A stretch of DNA of 22,278 nucleotides from Clostridiales bacterium (GTDB lineage: Bacteria > Bacillota > Clostridia > Lachnospirales > UBA12420): the NCBI GenBank assembly GCA_003452395.1, contig DMOI01000060.1, positions 1 to 22,278 of the forward strand. The letters run 5' to 3'. Under the pieces are notes generated by a model. That model did not search any database. It was not told the origin of the DNA and saw only the letters and a program-made list of their open reading frames with translations. The translations under genes and the position numbers were made by a program. Of the stretch, positions 7,790 to 14,459 are shown piece after piece. The stretch's first letter is position 1. The number at the start of each line of letters is the position of its first letter.

Positions 7790-7818
7790 ATTATACACTT
7801 TCAGAGTTCTTTTGTCAA
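7790..7818 (-). promoter_or_regulatory. Consensus sigma-A promoter of the chemoreceptor gene
   Basis: On the minus strand TTGACA (7813-7818) and TATAAT (7790-7795) are both exact, with a 17-base spacer and a TG just before the -10. Transcription would start near 7783, about 35 bases before the ATG. Confidence 0.9.
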
Positions 7819-7922
7819 TGTCTTTGTCGAATTTTGTCTTGTTATATGCACATTTATCGATATAAAATACAAAGATTATTCTTTAAATATTTTTATTAAA
7901 ATAAATTTAAAAAACTGAATAT

Positions 7923-7950
7923 TTGGTTTACTTATTAAGCATAATATACT
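7923..7950 (+). promoter_or_regulatory. Probable sigma-A promoter of the hsp20 gene
   Basis: TTGGTT (7923-7928) and TATACT (7945-7950) are 16 bases apart, followed 14 bases later by AGGAGG. No CIRCE-type inverted repeat (TTAGCACTC/GAGTGCTAA) is present, so HrcA control is not indicated. Confidence 0.55.
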
Positions 7951-7978
7951 TGAAAATATTTTTTAGGAGGATAACTAT

Positions 7979-8377
7979 ATGAATTTAACGGAATGGAATC
8001 CATTTAGAGATTTCGATACATTTTCACCTTTTAGAACATTTGAAGCATCGTCAATTCCTAAGGTAGATGTGTATCAAACACAAAATGATATAGTAATCAC
8101 TGCTGAGATTCCAGGTGTGAGTAAAAAAGACTTCGATATTTATGCTACAGAGACTTCCATCAAAATATCAGCTGAGCGTAGAAAAACTGATGTATATGAC
8201 AACAAAAATATATACCGCTCCGAAAGATATTACGGAACATTTTACCGAACTATAGCACTCCCCACCGAAATTAATACCGATAATGTAAAGGCAAGTTACC
8301 AAGATGGTGTATTATCTATTATTGCATCAAAGACAAATAATAAAAGCGCCATACAACATAAAGTTGTGATAGACTAA
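7979..8377 (+). CDS. Hsp20 small heat-shock protein
   Basis: 132 residues. A short N-terminal arm (NLTEWNPFRDFDTFSPF) precedes an alpha-crystallin domain at about 28-120 with the hallmarks AEIPGVSKKDF, RSERYYGTFYRTIALP and ASYQDGVLSI (A-x-x-x-n-GVL). The C-terminal tail ends HKVVID and has only a weak match to the IxI/V motif that links dimers into oligomers. Such proteins hold unfolding proteins in an ATP-independent way in the cytoplasm. AGGAGG at 7965-7970 sits eight bases before the ATG. It is the first gene of a bicistron: the next gene starts 20 bases after the stop. Confidence 0.95.
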   Translation: MNLTEWNPFRDFDTFSPFRTFEASSIPKVDVYQTQNDIVITAEIPGVSKKDFDIYATETSIKISAERRKTDVYDNKNIYRSERYYGTFYRTIALPTEINTDNVKASYQDGVLSIIASKTNNKSAIQHKVVID

Positions 8378-8397
8378 TGGTTAAGAGAGGGAAAAAT

Positions 8398-8712
8398 ATG
8401 AGCTACAACAATTTTGACACAGGAGTGAACGTAACCCCTGCGCCTGTAACTAGTAATGGAATTGTAGAAGTAAACTATAGTGGTATATTATCTAAAAATG
8501 GTGCAAAAGAATTATACTTGCACTATGGTTCTTCGTACTTAGAAGATTGGGCAAATGTTAGCGATATTAAGATGTCGAAAAATTCCAACGGAGCATTTTC
8601 TGCGAACTTATCAGTCCCAGTAGGAAACAAACTAAACCTTTGTTTTCGTGATACTGCATATAACTGGGATAACAATAATGGAAAAAATTATATATATGAC
8701 ATAAATAAATAG
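8398..8712 (+). CDS. Stand-alone starch-binding-type module (CBM25/CBM53-like)
   Basis: 104 residues, starting at the ATG behind GAGAGG. An in-frame ATG at 8377 overlaps the hsp20 stop (TAATG) but lacks an SD. The pattern NGIVEVNYSGILSKNGAKELYLHYG, a Trp-containing DWANV segment, then LNLCFRDTAYNWDNNNGKNY is typical of the small beta-sandwich modules that bind starch or glycogen-type glucans. The protein consists of only this module: no catalytic domain and no signal peptide, so it should stay in the cytoplasm. Pairing with Hsp20 in one transcript suggests a surface protein of intracellular glucan granules or a spore/stress component; this is inference. The family call is fairly sure, the ligand is not. 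Confidence 0.8.
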   Translation: MSYNNFDTGVNVTPAPVTSNGIVEVNYSGILSKNGAKELYLHYGSSYLEDWANVSDIKMSKNSNGAFSANLSVPVGNKLNLCFRDTAYNWDNNNGKNYIYDINK

Positions 8713-8743
8713 AAGCCTATGAAGGCTTCTATTTATTTATGTC
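8698..8743. terminator. 21-bp bidirectional terminator between convergent genes
   Basis: GACATAAATAAATAGAAGCC plus T (8698-8718) pairs perfectly with 8723-8743 around an ATGA loop. The 5' arm includes the last four codons and stop of the CBM gene. The 3' arm ends one base before the stop region of the convergent DUF1871 gene. There is no strong U tract on either side. Confidence 0.75.
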
Positions 8744-8744
8744 G

Positions 8745-8993
8745 TTACATTTTAATTGTACTCATTATTTTACTTGCTACACTCAGGCACTCTTCTGATT
8801 TTTTATTAAATATATTTGTTCCGAATTGTTTTACAAATGTTTCATAAATCCTTTCTGCAAGTTGTTCAGTACTACTTACATCTTTTAGATACTTACACAC
8901 TATTTTTATTTCCTGATCATATGTGTTTTCAGGTGCATAACTTATAACTCCTATTGGATCCCACTCATTAATTATTATTTTTACATTGTTCAT
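8745..8993 (-). CDS. DUF1871 family protein (YugE-like)
   Basis: 82 residues. The sequence IINEWDPIGVI followed by PENTYDQEIKIV, a LAERIYETFVKQFG stretch and a C-terminal helix with ECLSVASKIM fits the small helical DUF1871/YugE family. Those proteins usually begin with a WDP-Ig motif and a following YD-Ei motif. The function is unknown; there are no membrane segments or catalytic motifs. GGGGAGAGG lies just before the ATG. The gene appears monocistronic and converges on the CBM gene. Confidence 0.75.
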   Translation of the reverse strand: MNNVKIIINEWDPIGVISYAPENTYDQEIKIVCKYLKDVSSTEQLAERIYETFVKQFGTNIFNKKSEECLSVASKIMSTIKM

Positions 8994-9274
8994 GTCCTCT
9001 CCCCCTTATAAGAGTACTTCTGTTTATTATATCAGTATCTTTTATAATATTTTATTATTTATTGGGTTTTATTTACATTTGTGTTTTACCTTATAATTCT
9101 CTTATTTTAAGTATTATCCTATTTGACTATTTTATTCAAATTATTTTCGTGTTTTAAAACCATAGTCTAGCGTTGTCAAACATTTCTCATAAATATAATA
9201 ATTCGGTTGCATTTTTTTGCTTTATTCTAATATACTTTACTATACTAAAAATTAGCTGATATGAGGGTGATTTT

Positions 9275-9721
9275 ATGGCATATTCAACAAGGGAATTATT
9301 TGCAAGATTAATTAAGTGCGAAGCTGGTGGTGAAGGCGAAAATGGAATGAAAGCTGTAGCAACTTCTATAATGAATAGAGTTCATGTGTCTTATGGCGAG
9401 TATCTTAGAACTGGCGGGGGAAATCTAAGGAATGTCATTAATCAACCTTACCAGTATACATGCATGATGCCTATGGCCTATGGTGAAGTAAATCCTCAGA
9501 CAATTTGGTCGAGTCCTCCTGAGCAGATTCACTATGATATAGCTGACTGGGCATTAGCTGGAAACAAACATCAAGGTGCTAATGATTCTCTTTGGTATTT
9601 CAATCCCTACTCACCCGGATGTACTGATTATTTCCCTCCAAATCGGTCAGGAAGTTATTTCAATACAGTAGGACAACATTGCTTCTATATACCGACCCCT
9701 TTATATGCAACAACTAGGTAA
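9275..9721 (+). CDS. cwlJ: Spore cortex-lytic hydrolase, CwlJ type
   Basis: 148 residues, almost the size of B. subtilis CwlJ and lacking the N-terminal peptidoglycan-binding domain and signal peptide of SleB. The catalytic-domain hallmarks are ARLIKCEAGGEGENGMKAVATSIMNR, with the likely catalytic Glu at residue 16, then the conserved DWALAGNKH, LWYFNP and GQHCFYIP segments. CwlJ is made in the mother cell, sits on the outside of the cortex and degrades muramic-lactam cortex peptidoglycan during germination, including when triggered by Ca-DPA. The ATG follows GAGGGTGA. gerQ lies 26 bases downstream, and GerQ is needed to place CwlJ in the spore coat. The 281 bases upstream are very AT-rich; I see no convincing promoter, although sigma-E would be expected. 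Confidence 0.92.
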   Translation: MAYSTRELFARLIKCEAGGEGENGMKAVATSIMNRVHVSYGEYLRTGGGNLRNVINQPYQYTCMMPMAYGEVNPQTIWSSPPEQIHYDIADWALAGNKHQGANDSLWYFNPYSPGCTDYFPPNRSGSYFNTVGQHCFYIPTPLYATTR

Positions 9722-9747
9722 AAAATAATATTAATGGAGGAATGAAT

Positions 9748-10182
9748 ATGGATTCTTACAATCGTGATTTTCACTCTAATCAAACTTCACAAAGATCAAA
9801 CAGGGCACCATTGCCACCTACGACGCCCATGCCATCAGAACTACCTACAGGTATGCCTTCTGGGCCCACTCCTACACCGTTACCCATGCAACAGGGTCAA
9901 AGATTACCTGGGATGTCCCCTATACCCGGAGAGCAACCACCACAGACCTTAGAAAGCACTTATTATACTCCAGGTTATTTACGTACACAAATAGGTAAAA
10001 TGATGAGAATAGAGTTTCTTATCGGATCTACTGGTCCCTTGATGGATAGGATTGGAACACTTCTATCTGTAGGTGCAAGTTATGTACTGATAAGACCTAT
10101 CGGTTCTCCTGATACTTTACTATGTGATATTTATTCAATTAAGTTTGTTACAATCTACGGCACTCCTTTAAGAGTAGAATAA
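9748..10182 (+). CDS. gerQ: Spore coat protein GerQ
   Basis: 144 residues from the ATG seven bases behind GGAGG; another in-frame ATG at 9742 lies only one base from it. Residues 1 to about 70 form a Pro-, Met- and Gln-rich low-complexity arm. The C-terminal half, with TPGYLRTQIGKMMRIEF, DRIGTLLSVGASYVLIRP and LLCDIYSIKFVTIYG, is the compact beta domain of the clostridial GerQ family. In Bacillus, GerQ is a coat protein cross-linked by transglutaminase and required for CwlJ localisation. The operon arrangement with cwlJ fits that. A strong terminator follows 20 bases after the stop. Confidence 0.9.
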   Translation: MDSYNRDFHSNQTSQRSNRAPLPPTTPMPSELPTGMPSGPTPTPLPMQQGQRLPGMSPIPGEQPPQTLESTYYTPGYLRTQIGKMMRIEFLIGSTGPLMDRIGTLLSVGASYVLIRPIGSPDTLLCDIYSIKFVTIYGTPLRVE

Positions 10183-10202
10183 AATTTATACCTGCGCTCG
10201 TA

Positions 10203-10239
10203 AAAAAGCAAGGAAACATTTTTTGTTTCCTTGCTTTTT
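10203..10239. terminator. 16-bp bidirectional terminator after gerQ
   Basis: AAAAAGCAAGGAAACA (10203-10218) pairs perfectly with 10224-10239 around TTTTT. The A and T ends let it serve both gerQ on the plus strand and znuB on the minus strand. Confidence 0.92.
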
Positions 10240-10316
10240 ATAGTCTTTCTATTTACTTTATTATCAGTTCTTCTCTATTTGGTCCAACTGATTTTCTTCA
10301 CTCATTATTGCAACTT

Positions 10317-11168
10317 CTAACAAGTTTTACCCCTTAGTGCAAAAGTAATGAAGAAAAATATGGATAAAATCAAAACAATTGTGGCCCCAGTTGCTGTCTC
10401 TATGTAGTACGAAAGTATTAGTCCGCCTACTCCAGATACCATAGATATCAATATTGTTACAACATGGTATTGCCGCACGTTTGAAGTAATATTTCTTGCA
10501 GCTGCAGCAGGCAAAATAAGCAATGAATTTATTACCAAAAGTCCTATCCATGACATTGATATAGTGACTATTACAGCTATAGCCGTTGTAAAAATGACCT
10601 CAATCCAAAATGTATTAAGTCCCCTACTTGATGCAAGTGACTGATTGACACTAACAACCAATAATTTATTAAATAACAAACTCCAAAGTACTATCATAGC
10701 TATAAGTACCAAAAAAAGCAACCCTATTTCAGAAGGCTTTATACTCAAAATATCTCCTACAAGAAATGCATTAAGCTTTGTAAAGCTCCGTCCACCTAAA
10801 GTGGACAGAAAAATTCCAAGTGCAATTGCAACAGAAGAAAATACACCAATTATTGTGTCCCTGGAAATCTTGCTTTTGTTTTTTACTAACGTTATACCAA
10901 GAGAAAAAATAATAGAAAATACTACTGCTGACCATATAGGCCTTACGAAACCTAGTATTCCACCTATAACAACGCCTGTAAATGCTCCATGTCCCAAAGC
11001 ATCAGAGAAAAAGGCCATCCTGTTATTTACTATCATCGTTGATAATATACCAAAAATAAATGAAACAAGTATTATCGCAAGAAGCGCATTCTTCATAAAA
11101 AACATATGATCAGCCTTTGCCCAATCAAAAGGTATGACTAATTCTACTACTTTGTACCAAATTTCCAT
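10317..11168 (-). CDS. znuB: Zinc ABC transporter permease ZnuB (ABC-3 family)
   Basis: 283 residues with about eight hydrophobic segments. Family signatures include KNALLAIILVSFIFGILSTMIV, MAFFSDALGHGAFTGV (the conserved SDALGH motif), SWIGLLVINSLLILPAAAARN and a C-terminal YYIETATGATIVL. This is the integral membrane channel of a ZnuABC/AdcABC-type importer for zinc, or possibly manganese, working with the ATPase encoded just upstream (stop five bases before this ATG). The only SD-like sequence is a G8 run inside the end of znuC, 10 bases before the ATG. No metal-binding lipoprotein gene (znuA) is present in this operon. Confidence 0.93.
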   Translation of the reverse strand: MEIWYKVVELVIPFDWAKADHMFFMKNALLAIILVSFIFGILSTMIVNNRMAFFSDALGHGAFTGVVIGGILGFVRPIWSAVVFSIIFSLGITLVKNKSKISRDTIIGVFSSVAIALGIFLSTLGGRSFTKLNAFLVGDILSIKPSEIGLLFLVLIAMIVLWSLLFNKLLVVSVNQSLASSRGLNTFWIEVIFTTAIAVIVTISMSWIGLLVINSLLILPAAAARNITSNVRQYHVVTILISMVSGVGGLILSYYIETATGATIVLILSIFFFITFALRGKTC

Positions 11169-11173
11169 AGTTT

Positions 11174-11941
11174 TTACGCCCCCCCCGCTCTCATTCCAAA
11201 GGTCTTTGAAAAGCTTTCATCCTTATATACTTCTGATGGGCTACCACTATAAAGAACTGTACCATTTAATAAAACTACACGGTCTGCATACCTACTTATA
11301 ATATCAAAATCGTGTGAAACTAGTATTATAGATAAATCATATGCTTCACGTATATCTGAAACAGTTTTATAGAATAATTCCATACCATTCTGATCTACTC
11401 CTGAAACTGGCTCGTCAAGTAATAGCAAATCTGGTACAGGATCAAGTGCAAGAGCAAGTAAAACTCTTTGCATTTCTCCCCCAGAGAGTGCACCGAGTCG
11501 CCTTTTTATAAGATGTGCCACCTTCACACGTTCTAAACTTTCTTCAACATCTTTCAAGATTTTCTTTGGCGTATAAAGCCACGCAGGGAAGGATGATCTG
11601 CATGCCATAAAAAGATCAAGAACACTAGTCGGCGAACCTGCATCAAAATTCAAACTCTGTGGAACATAACCTATAGTAGGATGTCCTGTATGAATGCCCT
11701 TCGCATCAAGAAATTTTAGTTCCCCCGTATGCTTTATTTCACCAAGCAATGCCTTTAGTAGCGTACTTTTGCCCGCTCCGTTTGGACCTATCAACGCTGT
11801 AAGCTCCCCGCAGTGAATATGTATGTTTACATCTCTCAGTATGGTGTTTCTACCATAAATAACACCTATGTTTTCGATTTTTGTACAACACAGGCCGCAA
11901 CAATTTTTCTCACAATTTTCCTTATGTTTATTTTCTATCAT
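11174..11941 (-). CDS. znuC: Zinc ABC transporter ATPase ZnuC with Cys-rich N-terminus
   Basis: 255 residues. Walker A is GPNGAGKST, the signature is LSGGE, Walker B is LLLLDEP, and the H-loop is in VSHDFD. The Q-loop is in IGYVPQSLNF. The first 20 residues add His6 and five cysteines (10, 14, 15, 18, 19; CCGLCC), a potential metal site. From memory similar extensions occur in other clostridial ZnuC proteins. It powers ZnuB. The ATG follows AGAGG with seven bases between. The C-terminus ends GMRAGGA, the last codons being written by eight consecutive G bases (11179-11186 on the plus strand as C8), followed by TAA. The UPF0316 gene lies 48 bases upstream. Confidence 0.95.
   Translation of the reverse strand: MIENKHKENCEKNCCGLCCTKIENIGVIYGRNTILRDVNIHIHCGELTALIGPNGAGKSTLLKALLGEIKHTGELKFLDAKGIHTGHPTIGYVPQSLNFDAGSPTSVLDLFMACRSSFPAWLYTPKKILKDVEESLERVKVAHLIKRRLGALSGGEMQRVLLALALDPVPDLLLLDEPVSGVDQNGMELFYKTVSDIREAYDLSIILVSHDFDIISRYADRVVLLNGTVLYSGSPSEVYKDESFSKTFGMRAGGA
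11179..11186 (-). repeat. G8 homopolymer at the znuC-znuB junction
   Basis: Eight consecutive G on the minus strand within the last codons of znuC, the longest G/C run I notice in this AT-rich window. It doubles as the only SD-like sequence of znuB. One extra G would place znuC in frame with the znuB ATG; one fewer would give an 18-codon tail. Confidence 0.9.
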
Positions 11942-11989
11942 TTTAACGCCTCTTTTATCTATTTTAGATTTGTTTGATTTAAAGAATCC

Positions 11990-12520
11990 TTATTTCTTAA
12001 AAATACCATATGCACCATAATCGATATTAGTATCTATATAGTCTATAACTATATTATTTTGATATGCTTTTAATAATTCAATAAGTTTATGCAAGTTTTT
12101 TCTCTTAATCATCATTATTAAAAGGTGTCTCTCTTCATGCATACCTTCCCCTTTAAAAACCGTTACTGCAAAATTGTGACTTCTAATCTTAATCGCTAGC
12201 TCATGTCCATCCTTACTTTTAACTATCGCACTGACTTTTACATTACCAAACGAAAGCTTGTTACTTAATATACCACCAAAATATATACCCAAAGTGAACC
12301 CTATCGAATATATTATTGCGAGCATTGGATCCTTGTCCATATTTTTAAGTACCCCTGCTGCTACATATATCCATAATGTTATCTCAAGTAATCCTACAAG
12401 TGAACTTTTTATTTTTTCTCCCTTAGAAGAAAGTATTATCCTTAATGTACTTACCGCTACCTCTAAAACTTTAGCAAATAATATAAATGCATATAACTCT
12501 ATTCCTGTTAAGCCAAACAC
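11990..12520 (-). CDS. UPF0316 membrane protein (DUF5698 + DUF2179, YebE-like)
   Basis: 176 residues from a GTG eight bases behind GGGGG; an in-frame TTG at 12535 lies before that SD and is less likely. Three hydrophobic segments occupy about residues 1-90, including KVLEVAVSTLRIILSSKGEK and a WIYVAAGVL segment. The soluble C-terminal DUF2179 domain (about 95-176) has AIKIRSHNFAVTVFKGEG and HLLIMMIKRKNLHKLIELL. The family has no assigned function. It is the promoter-proximal gene of the apparent transcript with znuC and znuB, which suggests, without proving, a link to metal homeostasis. Confidence 0.87.
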   Translation of the reverse strand: MFGLTGIELYAFILFAKVLEVAVSTLRIILSSKGEKIKSSLVGLLEITLWIYVAAGVLKNMDKDPMLAIIYSIGFTLGIYFGGILSNKLSFGNVKVSAIVKSKDGHELAIKIRSHNFAVTVFKGEGMHEERHLLIMMIKRKNLHKLIELLKAYQNNIVIDYIDTNIDYGAYGIFKK

Positions 12521-12556
12521 GATACATACCCCCAACTTTATTTCTTATATTAATTT

Positions 12557-12582
12557 TTAGGACTATAATAGTTTATTCCTAA
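12557..12582. promoter_or_regulatory. Imperfect palindrome over the UPF0316-znuCB -10 region
   Basis: TTAGGA (12557-12562) and TCCTAA (12577-12582) flank 14 bases, some of which also match; about 10 of 13 half-site positions are symmetric. The palindrome covers the predicted -10, so a bound protein would block the promoter. It does not match the Bacillus Zur box or the streptococcal AdcR box as I know them. Confidence 0.45.
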
Positions 12583-12598
12583 TGCACAAAAAAGTCAA
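12570..12598 (-). promoter_or_regulatory. Sigma-A-type promoter of the UPF0316-znuC-znuB operon
   Basis: Minus-strand TTGACT (12593-12598) and TAAACT (12570-12575) are 17 bases apart. It lies between the terminator of the LysM/M23 gene and the GTG start of the UPF0316 gene. Confidence 0.55.
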
Positions 12599-12643
12599 TA
12601 GTCTTTTTTCAACTTATTTGCAATTAATATTAATTTTTTATAC

Positions 12644-12690
12644 AAATAAAATCCTTCTTGTAATATATTATCACAAAAAGGATTTTATTT
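12644..12690 (-). terminator. Terminator of the LysM/M23 peptidase gene
   Basis: AAATAAAATCCTT (12644-12656) pairs perfectly with 12678-12690, and TTGT/ACAA pairing extends the stem inside. It stands about 70 bases after the stop codon of the minus-strand peptidase gene, with a T-rich 3' arm. Confidence 0.8.
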
Positions 12691-12761
12691 TATGCTTTTA
12701 ATATTCTCTTATCTAAAACACCTCTTTTTATATTACTATCCACTCTCCAAGATTCACACTT

Positions 12762-13814
12762 TTATTGAATTAGTTTCTTTAAATATGGATATGGATTTAT
12801 TGTTGACATATCTGATGTTTTATATATACCTACGTGAAGATGAGGTGCAAATTTGCCACTTGTTCCTTCTGGCCCATACCCTGTGTCACCCACGTACCCC
12901 ACCAGTTCCCCTGCATAAATTTTCTTTCCAATATACATACCATCTGCATATTTCGAAAAGTGTGCATAGTATAATGAGTAGCTTATTCCATCTAATTTGA
13001 TCATCAGCCTATAACCGCCATATTCGTTCCATCCAATATTTGTTATCACCCCTGCTCCCATCGCATATACTGGTGTTCCCTTATTTGCCATGATATCTTG
13101 TCCTTCGTGAACTCTCGTTGCTCCAGTAGTGCTGTAATCTCTTGCTGCTGCGTAATTATTAGTAAATGCTTGATAATCAGTTTTTGCTTTAAATGGAAAT
13201 ACTATAAGCTTTGAAGCAACAACAGAATCAATAGGATAAACTATGCTTGCTGGTATTTTCAATACTTGTCCTATTGTTAAATAATCACTTGTAAGACTAT
13301 TTAAAGTTTTTATTCCACTAATAGTAACATCATATAAGGTACTTATACCCCATAAATTATCTCCGGCTTTAACTGTATGAGTTCTATAACTCACATATGT
13401 ATTATTTGTATCTTTTTCTATTATCAACACTTGTCCTACAGTCAAATAATCGGAGGTAAGGTTGTTTAATGTCTTTATTCTATCAATAGTAGTATTATAC
13501 TTTTGACTTACTTTCCACAATGCATCTCCTGACAGTACTGTATATTGTATTATTTTATCAGTTGGTATTGTAATTTTTTGATTTACATATAAATAATCTG
13601 TTGTTAAATTATTTGCAGTCTTTATGCTAGTTATTGATACAAAATAGGCTTTACTTATCAAATATAGTGTATCCCCACTCTTAACGGTATATGTAAAATC
13701 AGCATAACCCTTGCCTGGGAAAACCACCATAAAGCTCAAAAACAATATAACTAACCATCTAATTTTATGATTCCTAATCATATCACCATTCCCTTCATTA
13801 TTTTTTATGTTCAA
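12762..13814 (-). CDS. Exported LysM-LysM-LysM-M23 peptidoglycan endopeptidase
   Basis: 350 residues from a TTG 10 bases behind a strong GGAGGGAGG. An ATG at 13781 (residue 12) is an alternative with a weaker SD. A signal peptide with a basic start (RNHKIR), a hydrophobic core and a likely cut after GYA occupies residues to about 38. Three LysM domains follow at about 40-84, 89-132 and 145-188, each with a SGD/AGD-L motif and a repeated NLTSDYLTVGQ-type ending; the three are strikingly alike. The M23 domain at about 203-345 keeps the zinc ligands His236 and Asp240 (HxxxD) and His327 (HLH), plus His285. It should cleave peptide cross-links in the cell wall; LysM binds glycan strands. A -10-like TATAAT lies at 13869-13874 but its -35 is poor. 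It appears monocistronic. Confidence 0.93.
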   Translation of the reverse strand: MNIKNNEGNGDMIRNHKIRWLVILFLSFMVVFPGKGYADFTYTVKSGDTLYLISKAYFVSITSIKTANNLTTDYLYVNQKITIPTDKIIQYTVLSGDALWKVSQKYNTTIDRIKTLNNLTSDYLTVGQVLIIEKDTNNTYVSYRTHTVKAGDNLWGISTLYDVTISGIKTLNSLTSDYLTIGQVLKIPASIVYPIDSVVASKLIVFPFKAKTDYQAFTNNYAAARDYSTTGATRVHEGQDIMANKGTPVYAMGAGVITNIGWNEYGGYRLMIKLDGISYSLYYAHFSKYADGMYIGKKIYAGELVGYVGDTGYGPEGTSGKFAPHLHVGIYKTSDMSTINPYPYLKKLIQ

Positions 13815-13920
13815 TTATTACTTACCTCCCTCCTTATTTAAAATTGTTTTCATTCACAATACTTTTTCATTATACTACGAATATACCGTAATTAAAACCT
13901 GTAAATGTTGGAAGGTACAC

Positions 13921-13955
13921 AAAAAGAGACTCTTAGTCTAAAAGAATCCCTTTTT
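13921..13955 (-). terminator. Terminator at the end of the flagellar operon
   Basis: AAAAAG (13921-13926) pairs with CTTTTT (13950-13955), with GA/TC and TCTT/AAGA pairing further in and small internal mismatches. On the minus strand it follows the distal flaG stop by about 30 bases and ends in TTTTT. Confidence 0.7.
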
Positions 13956-13986
13956 CTTATATTATATCTGTTTACCTATTTATCGT

Positions 13987-14349
13987 TTACACAACCTTAT
14001 TAAACAACCATGAATCCATTTTCTCAATTGCATTATTTACAATCTCAAGTACCGCTTCTGATGGCATTTCCTTTATAACCTTACCTGTCTCTGAATCCCT
14101 AAATATAACCTGTTCGACTCCTGTCTCAGTATCTTTATACCTATCTACAGTTATATTTTTGTGTGACATCATTTTTTTCAACCTCTCAAGTACCTTTTCA
14201 AAAGCTTCATCGCCTACTTCTTTAGCTCCGTTCGCTTTAATCTCTGCATTTATTTCATTTTGTTTAGAAGTCGTAATATGCTGTGGTTTCGGTATTTCAG
14301 GTGCTGGATAAGAATTTCCAGAAATTGATGTTAACGCTTCCATACTCAT
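13987..14349 (-). CDS. flaG: FlaG family protein (second copy)
   Basis: 120 residues from the ATG eight bases behind AAGGAGG; the upstream GTG at 14358 overlaps that SD. Residues about 1-45 are a flexible arm. The C-terminal domain has the FlaG pattern ITVDRYKDTETGVEQVIFRDSETGKVIKEMPSEAVLEIV. FlaG proteins are small cytoplasmic proteins linked to flagellar filament length and filament cap expression. The gene lies 110 bases after fliS, separated by a heptamer repeat and with no promoter that I recognise, so it is probably the last gene of the flagellar operon. It is only distantly like the first flaG at 17260-17664. Confidence 0.85.
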   Translation of the reverse strand: MSMEALTSISGNSYPAPEIPKPQHITTSKQNEINAEIKANGAKEVGDEAFEKVLERLKKMMSHKNITVDRYKDTETGVEQVIFRDSETGKVIKEMPSEAVLEIVNNAIEKMDSWLFNKVV

Positions 14350-14372
14350 AATACACACCTCCTTGAATTAAG

Positions 14373-14407
14373 TTGAAAGTTGAAAATTAAAAGTTGAGAG
14401 TTAAAAA
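14373..14407. repeat. Tandem heptamer repeat, degenerate TTGAAAG, five units
   Basis: Units TTGAAAG, TTGAAAA, TTAAAAG, TTGAGAG and TTAAAAA run without gaps. CTTTCAA at 14418-14424 is an inverted copy that can pair with the first unit. The block lies about 23 bases upstream of the distal flaG start, in the same orientation relative to the gene as the block at 1601-1635. Confidence 0.8.
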
Positions 14408-14459
14408 CTTTTTTTATCTTTCAACTACTTACTGACCATACAAAATTCTACCTGCATTA

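Noticed and set aside
9173..9217. Candidate promoters upstream of cwlJ (TTGTCA-N15-TATAAT; ATAAAT-N15-CATTTTTT resembling sigma-E)
   Set aside because: Spacing or match is poor and the region is so AT-rich that such matches are expected by chance.
10327..10551. 74-codon minus-strand frame inside znuB
   Set aside because: Alternative frame of znuB with a Cys-rich, unlikely composition and no SD.
12591..12610. AAAAAAG/CTTTTTT inverted repeat near the UPF0316 promoter
   Set aside because: Almost only A-T pairs around a short mismatched centre; a much better terminator for the upstream gene lies at 12644-12690.
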